Assembly: GCA_016926695.1 (NCBI GenBank)
Contig: JAFGOB010000021.1
Location: 1-17,914, forward strand
Length of the DNA stretch: 17,914 bases
Origin: Dehalococcoidales bacterium
GTDB lineage: Bacteria > Chloroflexota > Dehalococcoidia > Dehalococcoidales > UBA3254
Direction: 5' to 3'
The translations under genes and the position numbers were made by a program. Shown piece after piece: positions 1 through 7,412 of the stretch. The notes under the pieces are model-generated. The model was not told the origin of the DNA, did no database searches, and saw only the letters and a program-made list of their open reading frames with translations. Positions within the stretch are counted from its first letter, which is position 1. Every line of letters starts with the position of its first letter.

Positions 1-23
1 CCTTAACAACTGAATAGCAGCTT

Positions 24-67
24 GCGGGTGCGCTGATAATAGCCTTCCACCCGCCCCTGGTTTTTTT
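24..67 (+). terminator. Weak terminator-like hairpin at window edge
   Basis: GCGGGTG (24-30) is complementary to CACCCGC (48-54), with a 17-base loop, and a run of seven T follows at 61-67. The T run is displaced six bases from the stem and the loop is long, so this is a weak candidate. It could end a plus-strand gene lying before the window. It does not serve the minus-strand hydrolase, because no T run follows on that strand. Confidence 0.25.
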
Positions 68-113
68 GACCGAAATAACCTGTCCTTCTCAGCCGCATAA
101 ACCCCGCTGTTTT

Positions 114-953
114 TTAATTGGTCGTTGTCTCTTGATTTTTTTCTTCCTGTTCCCTTAACCCTCTACCCTCAACCCTATTCCCTATTTCTTTTCTCAGTAC
201 CCGGTAAAAATCACCGCAGGCCTGTCTTTCCAGCCAGGGGTAGTGGCCGCATCTCTCCAGCAATATAAAGCGGAAGTCCCTGACAACGCCTGAAAGCGGT
301 GTTTTAACCCCCTCGAAAGGATGGGGATCATAGTCGCCGTGAATAGCGACCACCGGACAGCGGACCCTGGCGCCCAGTTCCAGCAGCTCTCCGCTCCTTC
401 TCAACCGGCTGGCCTCTTCCCAGACCTTCCGGTAAATCTCCGGGCTGGGTTCCATCTCTTCCTCATCCCCCGGCAGGGGATCGTAAGAGTCGGCTTTGTT
501 CATTAGTTCCCCCAGCCTGTTGAAGCTGTAACTACCCATCATACCGGACTCCGCAGCCGTCATAATGGAACTTACCTCTTCCCGCTCTCCTGCCGCCAGC
601 CGTTTCAGCCGCGTTTCCAGGATCCTTGCTGAGTATTTCTCCTCGAAAGGACCGCTGCCGACCAGTATAAGCTTGCTGGCAAGCTCTGGATAATATGCCG
701 CCAGGATGAAGCCCAGCCAGGCTCCCCAGGAAAAGCCGGTCAGTACCATCGGTGGCGCTCCATACCCTTCCAGCACCTTTTTAAGCTCTTCCACCTGCCC
801 TTCAAGGGAATCAGCCGTCTGGAGCGGTTCCAGTACGCCCCTTTCCGCTGAAAGCTCACGTGCCACAGGCGCCATTTCTCCCGGAGCCCCGGGACCACCG
901 TGAATAACGGCGGTTTTGTAAGGACCGCGCCCGTATTTTCTCAATAAAATCAC
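114..953 (-). CDS. Alpha/beta hydrolase (prolyl aminopeptidase/haloperoxidase-like fold)
   Basis: This 279-residue protein has the alpha/beta hydrolase layout. HGGPG at residues 18-22 supplies the oxyanion-hole region, the nucleophile elbow is GFSWG with Ser75, the probable acid is Asp209 in HGDYDPHP, and the probable catalytic base is His237 in CGHYPW. A helical cap lies between about 100 and 190. No signal peptide is seen, so it is probably cytoplasmic. HGGPG is shared by proline iminopeptidases and many uncharacterised hydrolases, so the substrate cannot be named. The start is GTG with only a weak, distant GAGG upstream, so it is uncertain. The last 20 or so residues are polar, low-complexity and partly encoded by a heptanucleotide repeat; they lie beyond the expected end of the fold. 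The gene lies 211 bp downstream of the ALDH1 stop on the same strand and may or may not share its transcript. Confidence 0.85.
   Translation of the reverse strand: MILLRKYGRGPYKTAVIHGGPGAPGEMAPVARELSAERGVLEPLQTADSLEGQVEELKKVLEGYGAPPMVLTGFSWGAWLGFILAAYYPELASKLILVGSGPFEEKYSARILETRLKRLAAGEREEVSSIMTAAESGMMGSYSFNRLGELMNKADSYDPLPGDEEEMEPSPEIYRKVWEEASRLRRSGELLELGARVRCPVVAIHGDYDPHPFEGVKTPLSGVVRDFRFILLERCGHYPWLERQACGDFYRVLRKEIGNRVEGRGLREQEEKNQETTTN
152..186. repeat. Degenerate 7-bp tandem repeat, five units
   Basis: Five consecutive heptamers occupy this stretch: CCCTTAA, CCCTCTA, CCCTCAA, CCCTATT and CCCTATT. They lie inside the 3' end of the minus-strand hydrolase and encode roughly residues 256-267. 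Seven is not a multiple of three, so gain or loss of one unit would shift the frame of the C-terminal tail but leave the catalytic domain intact. Confidence 0.6.
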
Positions 954-1164
954 AGCTCTATCTTACCTCACTGCGCCCGGCGGGTTAAAGCCTTCGTGTC
1001 AAAACCGTTCGATTTCTCCCATTGCCGCGGATAATGTTCAGCCCGGACGGATTCCCGCTGCATAGTCTCAGCTCTCTTTGTCTGTGCCGGACCGGTTATC
1101 AACACGATCCTTCAGGCCATCCGGGCCGGGCTGTTTATTTGCCGAATATACCGCCTTTTAAAAT

Positions 1165-2667
1165 CTACTGGAACTTCATGCGCTGCACGTCCATCCAGGG
1201 AGTACCGGGCTTTTTGTCCAGGTCTATCCAGATATTCTTAATGGTAACATATTCGTCCAGCACCATGATGGAGTTTTCCTTGCCAAACCCGGATTCCTTG
1301 CGGCCGCCCCAGGGCGTGCCCACCGACTCCGCGTGAAAAGCCAGGTGCTGGTTGACCCAGGCAGTCCCCACCTTGAGCTTGCTGGCGCCCAGCATCCCGT
1401 CGCGCACGTTCCTGGTCCAGACCGAAGCACACAGACCGTAGGGCGAATCGTTAACCGCTTCTATCCCCTCCTCGAACGAGCTGATGCGGGCCAGTCCCAC
1501 CACCGGGCCGAAGATCTCTTCCCGCATGAACTTCATCCGGTTGTTGCCTTCCCCAAAGATGGTAGGTTCCACATAATAGCCGTCCCTGGTCTCCGGGGTA
1601 TTGAGTGGTCCTCCGCCCAGAAGCAGCTTTGCCCCCTCCTTTTTTGCCAGCTCAATGTAGTTCATTACGCTGTCCCGGTGCCTCTTGTAGGCCATCGGCC
1701 CCATCCTGGTATCGGGATTCATGGGATCGCCGCAGGGAATAAGCCTGGCGGCGCTGACGAATTTTTCGGCGAATTCATCGTATATTGACTCATGGATAAA
1801 AAAACGGCTGGATGCCCCGCAGTTCTGACCGGAGTTAAAGAACGAGCTCCAGACCGCCACGTCCACCGCCGCGTCTATATCCGCATCGGCCAGCATCAGG
1901 AAGGCATTCTTGCCCCCCAGCTCCATGGCCACCTTTTTAACCGTCTGGCCGGCCAGGCTCATAATGCGTTTACCGGTAGCCGAGTCGCCTGTAAACCCGA
2001 TCATGGCCACCCTTGGATCTGTAACCAGGGCCTCTCCAACGCTCTCTCCCGGCCCAGTTACAATATTGACCACGCCGGGAGGCAGACCGGCCTCGATGGT
2101 AAGCTCTCCCAGCCTCAGGGCGGTTAACGGCGCTACCGAGGGCGGCTTGATGACACAGGTATTGCCCGTCGCCAGGGCCGGCGCCAGCTTGGCAATAATG
2201 GTGGCAAAGGGAAAATTCCAGGGGGTAATCATGCCGATGACGCCCAGCGGCTCTCGTACCGTCATCGAGGCGAAGGTCGTACCCACCGGGAGCGTGTGAC
2301 CGGTCATGGCCCTGGCCACACCGGCCATGAACTCCAGTTGACCGGCCCCTCCGGGGATATCTATATTCATGCTTTTCCAGATGGGACCGCCGTAGTGCGT
2401 GGTCTCCAGTCTGGCCATTTCCTCGTGCCGGGACAGGATAGCTTTGGCCAGCTTGACCAGGTATTTGCATCTTTCGGAGGTGGCCAGATCAGCCCATCCC
2501 GGAGCGGCTTGGGCGGCCGAGGCCACCGCCCGGCTGACATCAGCCGGACTGCATTTCGGTACCACGGCTGCCACTTTGCCGTTAGCGGGATTGATCACTT
2601 CCATGGTATCACCGGATTCAGCCTTCATTATTTTACCATTGATAAGTATCCCGAAATCGTTCTCCAT
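1165..2667 (-). CDS. NAD(P)-dependent aldehyde dehydrogenase (ALDH1 of three)
   Basis: This 500-residue protein is a full-length member of the ALDH superfamily, which oxidises aldehydes to carboxylic acids with NAD(P)+. Visible landmarks are ITPWN with Asn151, KPP with Lys174, the nucleotide-loop motif GFTGDSATGK, the general base Glu249 in MELGGK, and catalytic Cys283 in GQNCGA. EEIFGPV and the terminal PWGG-K-SG-GKE motif are also present. No signal peptide is seen. It is the most divergent of the three paralogues here and has a longer C-terminus. GGAGGAG precedes the ATG with good spacing. It starts 31 bp after the ALDH2 stop, so the two are almost certainly co-transcribed. The specific substrate cannot be read from sequence. 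Confidence 0.95.
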   Translation of the reverse strand: MENDFGILINGKIMKAESGDTMEVINPANGKVAAVVPKCSPADVSRAVASAAQAAPGWADLATSERCKYLVKLAKAILSRHEEMARLETTHYGGPIWKSMNIDIPGGAGQLEFMAGVARAMTGHTLPVGTTFASMTVREPLGVIGMITPWNFPFATIIAKLAPALATGNTCVIKPPSVAPLTALRLGELTIEAGLPPGVVNIVTGPGESVGEALVTDPRVAMIGFTGDSATGKRIMSLAGQTVKKVAMELGGKNAFLMLADADIDAAVDVAVWSSFFNSGQNCGASSRFFIHESIYDEFAEKFVSAARLIPCGDPMNPDTRMGPMAYKRHRDSVMNYIELAKKEGAKLLLGGGPLNTPETRDGYYVEPTIFGEGNNRMKFMREEIFGPVVGLARISSFEEGIEAVNDSPYGLCASVWTRNVRDGMLGASKLKVGTAWVNQHLAFHAESVGTPWGGRKESGFGKENSIMVLDEYVTIKNIWIDLDKKPGTPWMDVQRMKFQ

Positions 2668-2698
2668 GTTCTCCTCCTTTTTTTGGTACCCCCAATAG

Positions 2699-4132
2699 CT
2701 AGTACTTCAGGCAGACCAGCTTAAGCTGGGTGTATTCCGCCAGGCCCAGCATACCGCTCTCTTTGCCCAGACCGCTTTCTTTATACCCGCCCCACGGGAA
2801 TTCCGGCGCCAGGTTCATATGCTGGTTGACCCACACGGTACCCACCTGGAGATCGTCGACAAACCTGATCCCCCTGGCAACATCCCTGGTCCACACCGAG
2901 GCGCACAGTCCGAACGTGCTGTCGTTGGCCATCTCCAGTACTTCCTCATCCGAGGAATATTTAAAAAATGAGATCACCGGGCCGAATATCTCCTCACGCG
3001 CGATCTTCATGTTTTGTGTGACGCCGGTGAATATGGTGGGTTCGATGTAGTACCCCTTGTCCAGAGGAGCGCCCGGCCTGCCGCCCCCCAGCACCAGTTT
3101 GGCCCCTTCATCTATGCCCGCTTTGATGTAGCTTTCAACCTTGGCCCGGTGTCCCTCGCTGGCCATGGGCCCCAATAACGTGTCCGCATCGGCCGGATCG
3201 CCCATTCTTATCTCTTTGGTCGCGGCAATGAATTTTTCAACAAATTCGTCATGTATCTTTTCCTGTACGTAGAAGCGGGAAGGCGATGCGCAGTTCTGCC
3301 CGCCGTTTATATAAGCGTAGTGCGCCAGTCCCTCTATGGCCGGATTCATATCCACATCTTCCAGGACGATGGCCGGGTTCTTTCCTCCCAGTTCCAGCGC
3401 CAGCCGTTTTATAGTTTGACTGGCGGCGGACATGATGGCCTTGCCCGTCTCGCAGCTTCCGGTAAAGGCTACCAGGTCCACCCCGGAATGCGCCGCCAGG
3501 GTATTTCCCACCGTTTCACCCGGCCCGGTAATGATATTGACCACACCGGAAGGCAAGTCCAGTTTATCCAGGATTTCGGCAAACTTCAGACCTATCAGTG
3601 AATTTATGCTCGGTGGCTTGATGACACAGGTATTGCCGGCAGCCAGGCACGGGCCCAGCTTGGAAGCGATCATCATGGACGGCACATTCCAGGGTGTAAT
3701 AAGGGCGCAAACGCCTACCGGCTCCCTTTTCAGGTAGCATACGGCATTGGACGCAGCAGGGATTACCTCTCCCATCAGTGCCCGGCTGGCTGAGGCGGCA
3801 AAATCAATCAATGCGGCGGCAAAACCTACCATGTGGGGCGCTCCTGTCACAGGCGTACCGTGCTCAAGCACCTCCAGCCTTGCCAGTTCCCCGGTGTTGT
3901 CACGGATAGCCTGGGCGATTTTGGCCACAATCGCCGACCGCTCGCCCTGTGTCTTCTTCGACCAGGCAGGATAGGCTTTTCGTGCGGCTGCCACAGCCTT
4001 GTCCACATCCGACTTGCCGGCCAGCGGTATCCGGGATATTTCTTCTCCCGTGGTTGGATTATGGGTGGCAAAGGTCTGTCCCGAATCCGTATCTACAAAT
4101 TGTCCGCCGATCCATAGCTTGTTCTCTTTCAT
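2699..4132 (-). CDS. NAD(P)-dependent aldehyde dehydrogenase (ALDH2 of three)
   Basis: This 477-residue aldehyde dehydrogenase has all catalytic landmarks intact: ITPWN (Asn149), KPP (Lys172), FTGSCETGK, Glu247 in LELGGK and Cys281 in GQNCAS. It is a close paralogue of ALDH3. Both begin KLWIGG, share NPTTGEE and the 17-residue stretch DVDKAVAAARKAYPAWS, and align without gaps through the active site. A tandem duplication is therefore likely. AAGGAG lies eight bases before the ATG. A 385-bp gap containing a long perfect hairpin separates it from ALDH3 upstream, so it may have its own promoter or be reached by readthrough. ALDH1 follows 31 bp downstream. Substrate unknown. Confidence 0.95.
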   Translation of the reverse strand: MKENKLWIGGQFVDTDSGQTFATHNPTTGEEISRIPLAGKSDVDKAVAAARKAYPAWSKKTQGERSAIVAKIAQAIRDNTGELARLEVLEHGTPVTGAPHMVGFAAALIDFAASASRALMGEVIPAASNAVCYLKREPVGVCALITPWNVPSMMIASKLGPCLAAGNTCVIKPPSINSLIGLKFAEILDKLDLPSGVVNIITGPGETVGNTLAAHSGVDLVAFTGSCETGKAIMSAASQTIKRLALELGGKNPAIVLEDVDMNPAIEGLAHYAYINGGQNCASPSRFYVQEKIHDEFVEKFIAATKEIRMGDPADADTLLGPMASEGHRAKVESYIKAGIDEGAKLVLGGGRPGAPLDKGYYIEPTIFTGVTQNMKIAREEIFGPVISFFKYSSDEEVLEMANDSTFGLCASVWTRDVARGIRFVDDLQVGTVWVNQHMNLAPEFPWGGYKESGLGKESGMLGLAEYTQLKLVCLKY

Positions 4133-4216
4133 CTCTTACTCCTTTTTATTATTCAGTGTCTGTTCCCGATAACTGTAATCTGCCGTGATCGTCATATGTA
4201 ATAAAAAAATCATTTA

Positions 4217-4241
4217 CGTGTATACCGAAGCCCGTGTATAC
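4217..4241. repeat. 9-bp direct repeat upstream of ALDH2
   Basis: CGTGTATAC occurs at 4217-4225 and again at 4233-4241, a period of 16 bp. Each copy contains the palindrome GTATAC. It sits about 85-115 bp upstream of the ALDH2 start codon, where a transcription-factor site could lie. No known regulator motif is recognised. Confidence 0.4.
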
Positions 4242-4308
4242 GCCAGCAGGTAACATCCGGGCTGAACAGATTAAACTTCGCAATACAAAATGGCGTTACA
4301 TCTTGAAT

Positions 4309-4340
4309 ATGTAATAATTATATTAATTAATTTAGTACAT
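4309..4340 (-). promoter_or_regulatory. Possible third regulator site flanking a TATAAT
   Basis: On the minus strand ATGTACTA (4340-4333) and TATTACAT (4316-4309) face each other across 16 bp. The first half-site is identical to the left half of operator 2 (7414-7421); the second differs by one base from its right half. The arms are 9 bp further apart than in the two clear operators, close to one helical turn. A perfect -10 hexamer TATAAT (4322-4317) lies between them, but no good -35 is seen. The region is AT-rich, so chance similarity is possible. Confidence 0.3.
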
Positions 4341-4396
4341 TAAAGAGATAATAAATAACAATTACTGAATGGACTTTATGAAAAAAAGGACAGCAG

Positions 4397-4432
4397 TACT
4401 ACCGCTCCGCGGTCAACCGCGGAGCGGTAGTA
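4397..4432 (-). terminator. 16-bp perfect hairpin between ALDH3 and ALDH2
   Basis: Positions 4397-4412 are perfectly complementary to 4417-4432, with a four-base loop (TCAA on plus). This is a GC-rich 16-bp stem. On the minus (transcribed) strand seven T follow, but only nine bases beyond the stem, so it is not a textbook terminator. It may attenuate transcription between ALDH3 and ALDH2-ALDH1, protect the upstream mRNA 3' end, or be a palindromic repeat. It begins 86 bp downstream of the ALDH3 stop. Confidence 0.5.
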
Positions 4433-4517
4433 GAAGATTCTAGAGGAAAATCGATTCTTTAATAACCAGGTAGACCCTGTATCTCATTGTATACTCCAGG
4501 GAACATATAATTGAGTA

Positions 4518-5957
4518 TTAGAAGTACCTTATCCCTACTCCCTTGAGCTGGGTATAGTTCATGTGGCCTTCTCTGCCGCCTTCCTTGCCTATGCCGCTGT
4601 CTTTGAAACCGCCCCAGGGCATACCGGGACCCAGCGCCATGGTATTGACCCAGACGGTTCCTGCATGCAGCTTGTTCATGAACGTCATACCCCTGGCTGT
4701 GTCCTTCGTCCACACGGAAGCGCATAGTCCGTATACATTATCGTTGGCCAGTTCTATTACCTTTTCCTCTGAGGAGAACGGCTGCATGATGACAGCTACC
4801 GGGCCGAATATCTCTTCCCTGGCGATCTTCATGTCCTGTGTCGCGCCGGCCAGTACGGTGGGCATGACATACCATCCCTGGCTCATTGGCGGAGTCGTCG
4901 GTCGTTCACCACCCAGGAGCAGTTTCGCCCCCTCCTCAACCCCGGACCTGATATAGGCTTCTACCCTGTCACGGTGCTCGCGGCTGGCCAGAGGCCCCAT
5001 CACGGTATTCTTATCGGCCGGATCGCCTACCACAACTTTCTTGGATTCGGCTATGAATTTCTCCACGAATTCTTCATAAACATCCTCGTGAACGTAGTAC
5101 CTGCCGGCACCTGAGCAATGCTGTCCGGCATTATCGCACTGTCTGACAGCCAGAAACTTGACTGTTTCATCAAGATCGGCATCCTTCAGTACAATAACCG
5201 GGTTTTTTCCTCCCAGTTCCATGGTCAGGCGCTTCAGCGTCGGGCTGGCCGCAGCCATAAGCGCCTTGCCGGTCTCACTGCTTCCGGTAAAGCCTATAAC
5301 ATTAACATCGGGATGGGTGGCGATAGCATTTCCGGTTACGGAGCCGGGTCCGGTAACAACGTTTACCACACCCGGAGGCAGGTCTGCCTGTTCCAGTGCC
5401 TCGGCGAACTTGAGTCCTACCAGCGAGTTGACGCTCGGCGGCTTTAAAACGCAGGTATTTCCCACGGACAATGCCTGCGCCAGCTTAGTGGCCATCATTA
5501 TAAGCGCATGGTTCCATGGCGTTATAATACCGGCCACCCCGATGGGTTCCCGTTTTATGTAAGTCATCACATTGGGTATGCCGGTAACAAAATCATCGAT
5601 CAGCCCCTGGGCTGTAACAGCGGATCCCTCGAAATTACCCGCAGCCGCCATCGGTACGTGATTGGCCAGCTCAACCACCGAGCCATGCTCGAGGGTCTCA
5701 AGCCTGGTGAAATCAGCGCCGTTCTTCCTGATGGCATCAGCGATCTTTCTCATTATCTGAGAGCGTTCCGCCTGCATCATCCGGGACCAGGCCGGGTAGG
5801 CTTTGCGAGCCGCGGCAACCGCTTTATCAACATCAGCCTTGTCAGCCAGCGGTATTCGGGCTATCTCTTCACCTGTGGTAGGATTGAAGGTAGGAAACGT
5901 CTTTCCCGATTCTGCTTCAACCCATTTTCCGCCAATCCACAACTTGCTGTTGTCCAT
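4518..5957 (-). CDS. NAD(P)-dependent aldehyde dehydrogenase (ALDH3 of three)
   Basis: This 479-residue aldehyde dehydrogenase is the first of the three to be transcribed. Landmarks are ITPWN (Asn149), KPP (Lys172), GFTGSSETGK, Glu247 in MELGGK, and Cys281. The cysteine motif reads GQHCSG rather than the commoner GQNC, so a His replaces Asn two residues from the motif start. This may alter the substrate pocket relative to ALDH2, though the catalytic set is complete. The start is supported by AAAGGAGG just before the ATG. It lies 150 bp downstream of the regulator gene on the same strand. A candidate promoter lies in that gap, so it could be read from its own start or from the regulator transcript. 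Confidence 0.95.
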   Translation of the reverse strand: MDNSKLWIGGKWVEAESGKTFPTFNPTTGEEIARIPLADKADVDKAVAAARKAYPAWSRMMQAERSQIMRKIADAIRKNGADFTRLETLEHGSVVELANHVPMAAAGNFEGSAVTAQGLIDDFVTGIPNVMTYIKREPIGVAGIITPWNHALIMMATKLAQALSVGNTCVLKPPSVNSLVGLKFAEALEQADLPPGVVNVVTGPGSVTGNAIATHPDVNVIGFTGSSETGKALMAAASPTLKRLTMELGGKNPVIVLKDADLDETVKFLAVRQCDNAGQHCSGAGRYYVHEDVYEEFVEKFIAESKKVVVGDPADKNTVMGPLASREHRDRVEAYIRSGVEEGAKLLLGGERPTTPPMSQGWYVMPTVLAGATQDMKIAREEIFGPVAVIMQPFSSEEKVIELANDNVYGLCASVWTKDTARGMTFMNKLHAGTVWVNTMALGPGMPWGGFKDSGIGKEGGREGHMNYTQLKGVGIRYF

Positions 5958-6012
5958 ACTGCCTCCTTTTTCTATTTAACGGACATTTGTAATTATTGAA
6001 CTAATATAAATG

Positions 6013-6025
6013 TGATATTGTATCA
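6013..6025. repeat. Short palindrome at the ALDH3 promoter
   Basis: TGATA-TTG-TATCA is a perfect 5-bp-arm palindrome. AAAT and ATTT flank it and extend the symmetry if one G (6012) is skipped. It lies just downstream of the candidate ALDH3 -10 box and so would cover the transcription start. Its sequence differs from the two operators near 7270-7440, suggesting a different binding protein if it is real. Confidence 0.3.
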
Positions 6026-6053
6026 ATTTATCATGGCGTATAATGAGTGTCAA
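6025..6053 (-). promoter_or_regulatory. Candidate ALDH3 promoter
   Basis: On the minus strand a perfect -35 TTGACA (6053-6048) is followed after 17 bp by TAAATT (6030-6025), a four-of-six match to the -10 consensus. The predicted start is about 60 bp before the ALDH3 ATG. It lies just downstream of the regulator stop codon and would give the dehydrogenase genes a transcript separate from the regulator. Confidence 0.4.
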
Positions 6054-6107
6054 TTATCGCATGTGTCTTCAGGAGACCGACAGGGCCGCTTTTCAATCGA
6101 AAATCTG

Positions 6108-7250
6108 TTATTTTATAAAGACGGTCTCGCCTGTCTGTGAGATATCATACCCCCCCATTTTACTGATCACCTGCTTGAATTCCTCGCTCTTGATGATTTC
6201 AAGAAGGGGAGCGAACAGCTTGCTGCGAAAATTTCCCAGTGGAATTACCAGATCGAACTTTTCCTTGGTTAACGGGATAAAATCGAGATTGCAGGAATTG
6301 GCTGCCGCCTGTATTCCCAGCCCGACATCCGCCTCGTTGCGGAAAATGCTCATGGCTACGGCGATATGAGTATCCAGTTCGTGATTATACCCTCTGATAT
6401 TATGAGGCAGTATTCCTATTTCTCTGAGTTTATAGTCCAGCCATACACGAGTCCCGGAACCTTTCTGGCGATTGACAAAGATAATATCGGGCCTGTTTAA
6501 ATCATCCAGGCACATTATTTGTTTTGGATTGCTCTTCGCCACCATGAAGCCCTGGATACGGTCGGCCAGGTGGACTACGGCTACCTCGATGCCCTGAAGT
6601 GTATGGTGTATGTGGGGATAGTTGTATTCCCCGGTCTCCTCATCCAGCAGATGAATTCCCGCCATATCGGCTTTCCCTTCCTGGATGGCCAGCAGACCTC
6701 CCAGGCTCCCGGCCGGGGTAAGCTGCACGGAGATCTCGGGGTGATTATATTTCATGCGGCTTACCAGCAGGTCCAGCGCCATATCGTTGCTTCCAACGAT
6801 GCGGATCATCCTGGGACTTTCCATCTCAACTTCACCTTCGCAGATGTTTTCTCTGGTCGTTCTCTGGAAACGCCAGCGCGCCATCTGTAGTGAGAAGGCT
6901 GCTTCCAGCTCCTCGGCCCTGTAACCCTGGCTCAGAGTTTCTAGAATAACGTTGTTGACAATACCGGCTAGCCTGCCCTGTCGCAGGGGCTGCTTCAGCG
7001 GACTGTTGCTCTCCCCCATGACGATGGTTCCGCGCCTGCGGGAAGCTCCCAGTATACCCTCCTGCCCCAGTTCCTTATAAGCCCTGGCAACTGTGGCCGG
7101 ATTAACATTCAGCGAACTCGCCAGGTCCCTGACCGTGGGCACTCTCTCTCCCGGTATAATCTGATAGCTGGCTATCATCTGTTTGATCTGTTCCATGATC
7201 TGCCGGTAAATGGGTATGTCAGCCCTCATTTTTATGTTGATTTCCAGCAT
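6108..7250 (-). CDS. GntR-family regulator with molybdate-type PBP-like sensor domain
   Basis: This 380-residue protein has an N-terminal GntR winged helix (about 10-78: PIYRQI, PSVRDLA-type segment VPTVRDLASSLNVN, then a glycine-rich wing). A helical linker follows (79-145), then a C-terminal periplasmic-binding-protein-like domain (about 147-370). The C-terminal motifs GSND (153-156), GSLGG (181-185), HLLD-ETGEYN (200-210), NRQKGSGTR (250-258) and GYNHELDTH fit the PBP-like family (Pfam PF12727) otherwise found fused to MoeA-type or ModE-type proteins of molybdenum metabolism. It probably senses a molybdate-related anion or a small metabolite; the ligand is inferred, not shown. It is divergent from the molybdenum enzyme operon and directly upstream of the ALDH genes, and an inverted repeat covers its own transcription start, which suggests autoregulation. 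AGGAA precedes the ATG. Confidence 0.9.
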   Translation of the reverse strand: MLEINIKMRADIPIYRQIMEQIKQMIASYQIIPGERVPTVRDLASSLNVNPATVARAYKELGQEGILGASRRRGTIVMGESNSPLKQPLRQGRLAGIVNNVILETLSQGYRAEELEAAFSLQMARWRFQRTTRENICEGEVEMESPRMIRIVGSNDMALDLLVSRMKYNHPEISVQLTPAGSLGGLLAIQEGKADMAGIHLLDEETGEYNYPHIHHTLQGIEVAVVHLADRIQGFMVAKSNPKQIMCLDDLNRPDIIFVNRQKGSGTRVWLDYKLREIGILPHNIRGYNHELDTHIAVAMSIFRNEADVGLGIQAAANSCNLDFIPLTKEKFDLVIPLGNFRSKLFAPLLEIIKSEEFKQVISKMGGYDISQTGETVFIK

Positions 7251-7271
7251 CGCTATTCCTGATTTTAGTTC

Positions 7272-7296
7272 AATGTATTATTTATTGTAATACATT
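7272..7296. promoter_or_regulatory. Operator 1 (regulator gene side)
   Basis: AATGTATTA (7272-7280), a 7-bp spacer, and TAATACATT (7288-7296) form a perfect 9-bp inverted repeat. It begins directly after the regulator -10 box on the minus strand and therefore covers the predicted transcription start. The same design recurs as operator 2. Confidence 0.7.
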
Positions 7297-7325
7297 ATAA
7301 TAATATAGAGCTGCATAATTGTCAA
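7297..7325 (-). promoter_or_regulatory. Regulator gene promoter
   Basis: On the minus strand a perfect TTGACA (7325-7320) is followed after 17 bp by TATTAT (7302-7297), a five-of-six match to the -10 consensus. The predicted start falls inside operator 1, about 40 bp before the regulator ATG. Confidence 0.65.
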
Positions 7326-7377
7326 TACTCGACTACTATATTATCAAGTTTGTAATTGATTCCAGAATCCATACGTG

Positions 7378-7406
7378 TTGACAAACATCGGGTCTGATGT
7401 TATATT
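7378..7406 (+). promoter_or_regulatory. Promoter P1 of the aldehyde oxidoreductase operon
   Basis: A perfect -35 TTGACA (7378-7383) and TATATT (7401-7406) are separated by exactly 17 bp. Transcription is predicted to start near 7413, the first base of operator 2. Confidence 0.7.
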
Positions 7407-7412
7407 ACTGAT

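Larger units (their letters stand above)
4133..4517. other. 385-bp AT-rich gap between ALDH3 and ALDH2
   Basis: No credible ORF is seen here. The gap contains, in minus-strand order, a 16-bp perfect hairpin (4432-4397), a stretch of seven T on that strand (4387-4381), half-sites resembling the regulator operator flanking a TATAAT (4340-4309), and a 9-bp direct repeat (4241-4217), before the ALDH2 ribosome binding site. Its length and content suggest that ALDH2-ALDH1 has its own control in addition to any transcript arriving from ALDH3. Confidence 0.5.

Noticed and set aside
1165..2299. Long ORFs in other frames opposite the ALDH genes
   Set aside because: They overlap complete, well-conserved aldehyde dehydrogenases, have no ribosome binding sites or recognisable domains, and follow from the GC-biased codon use of the real genes.
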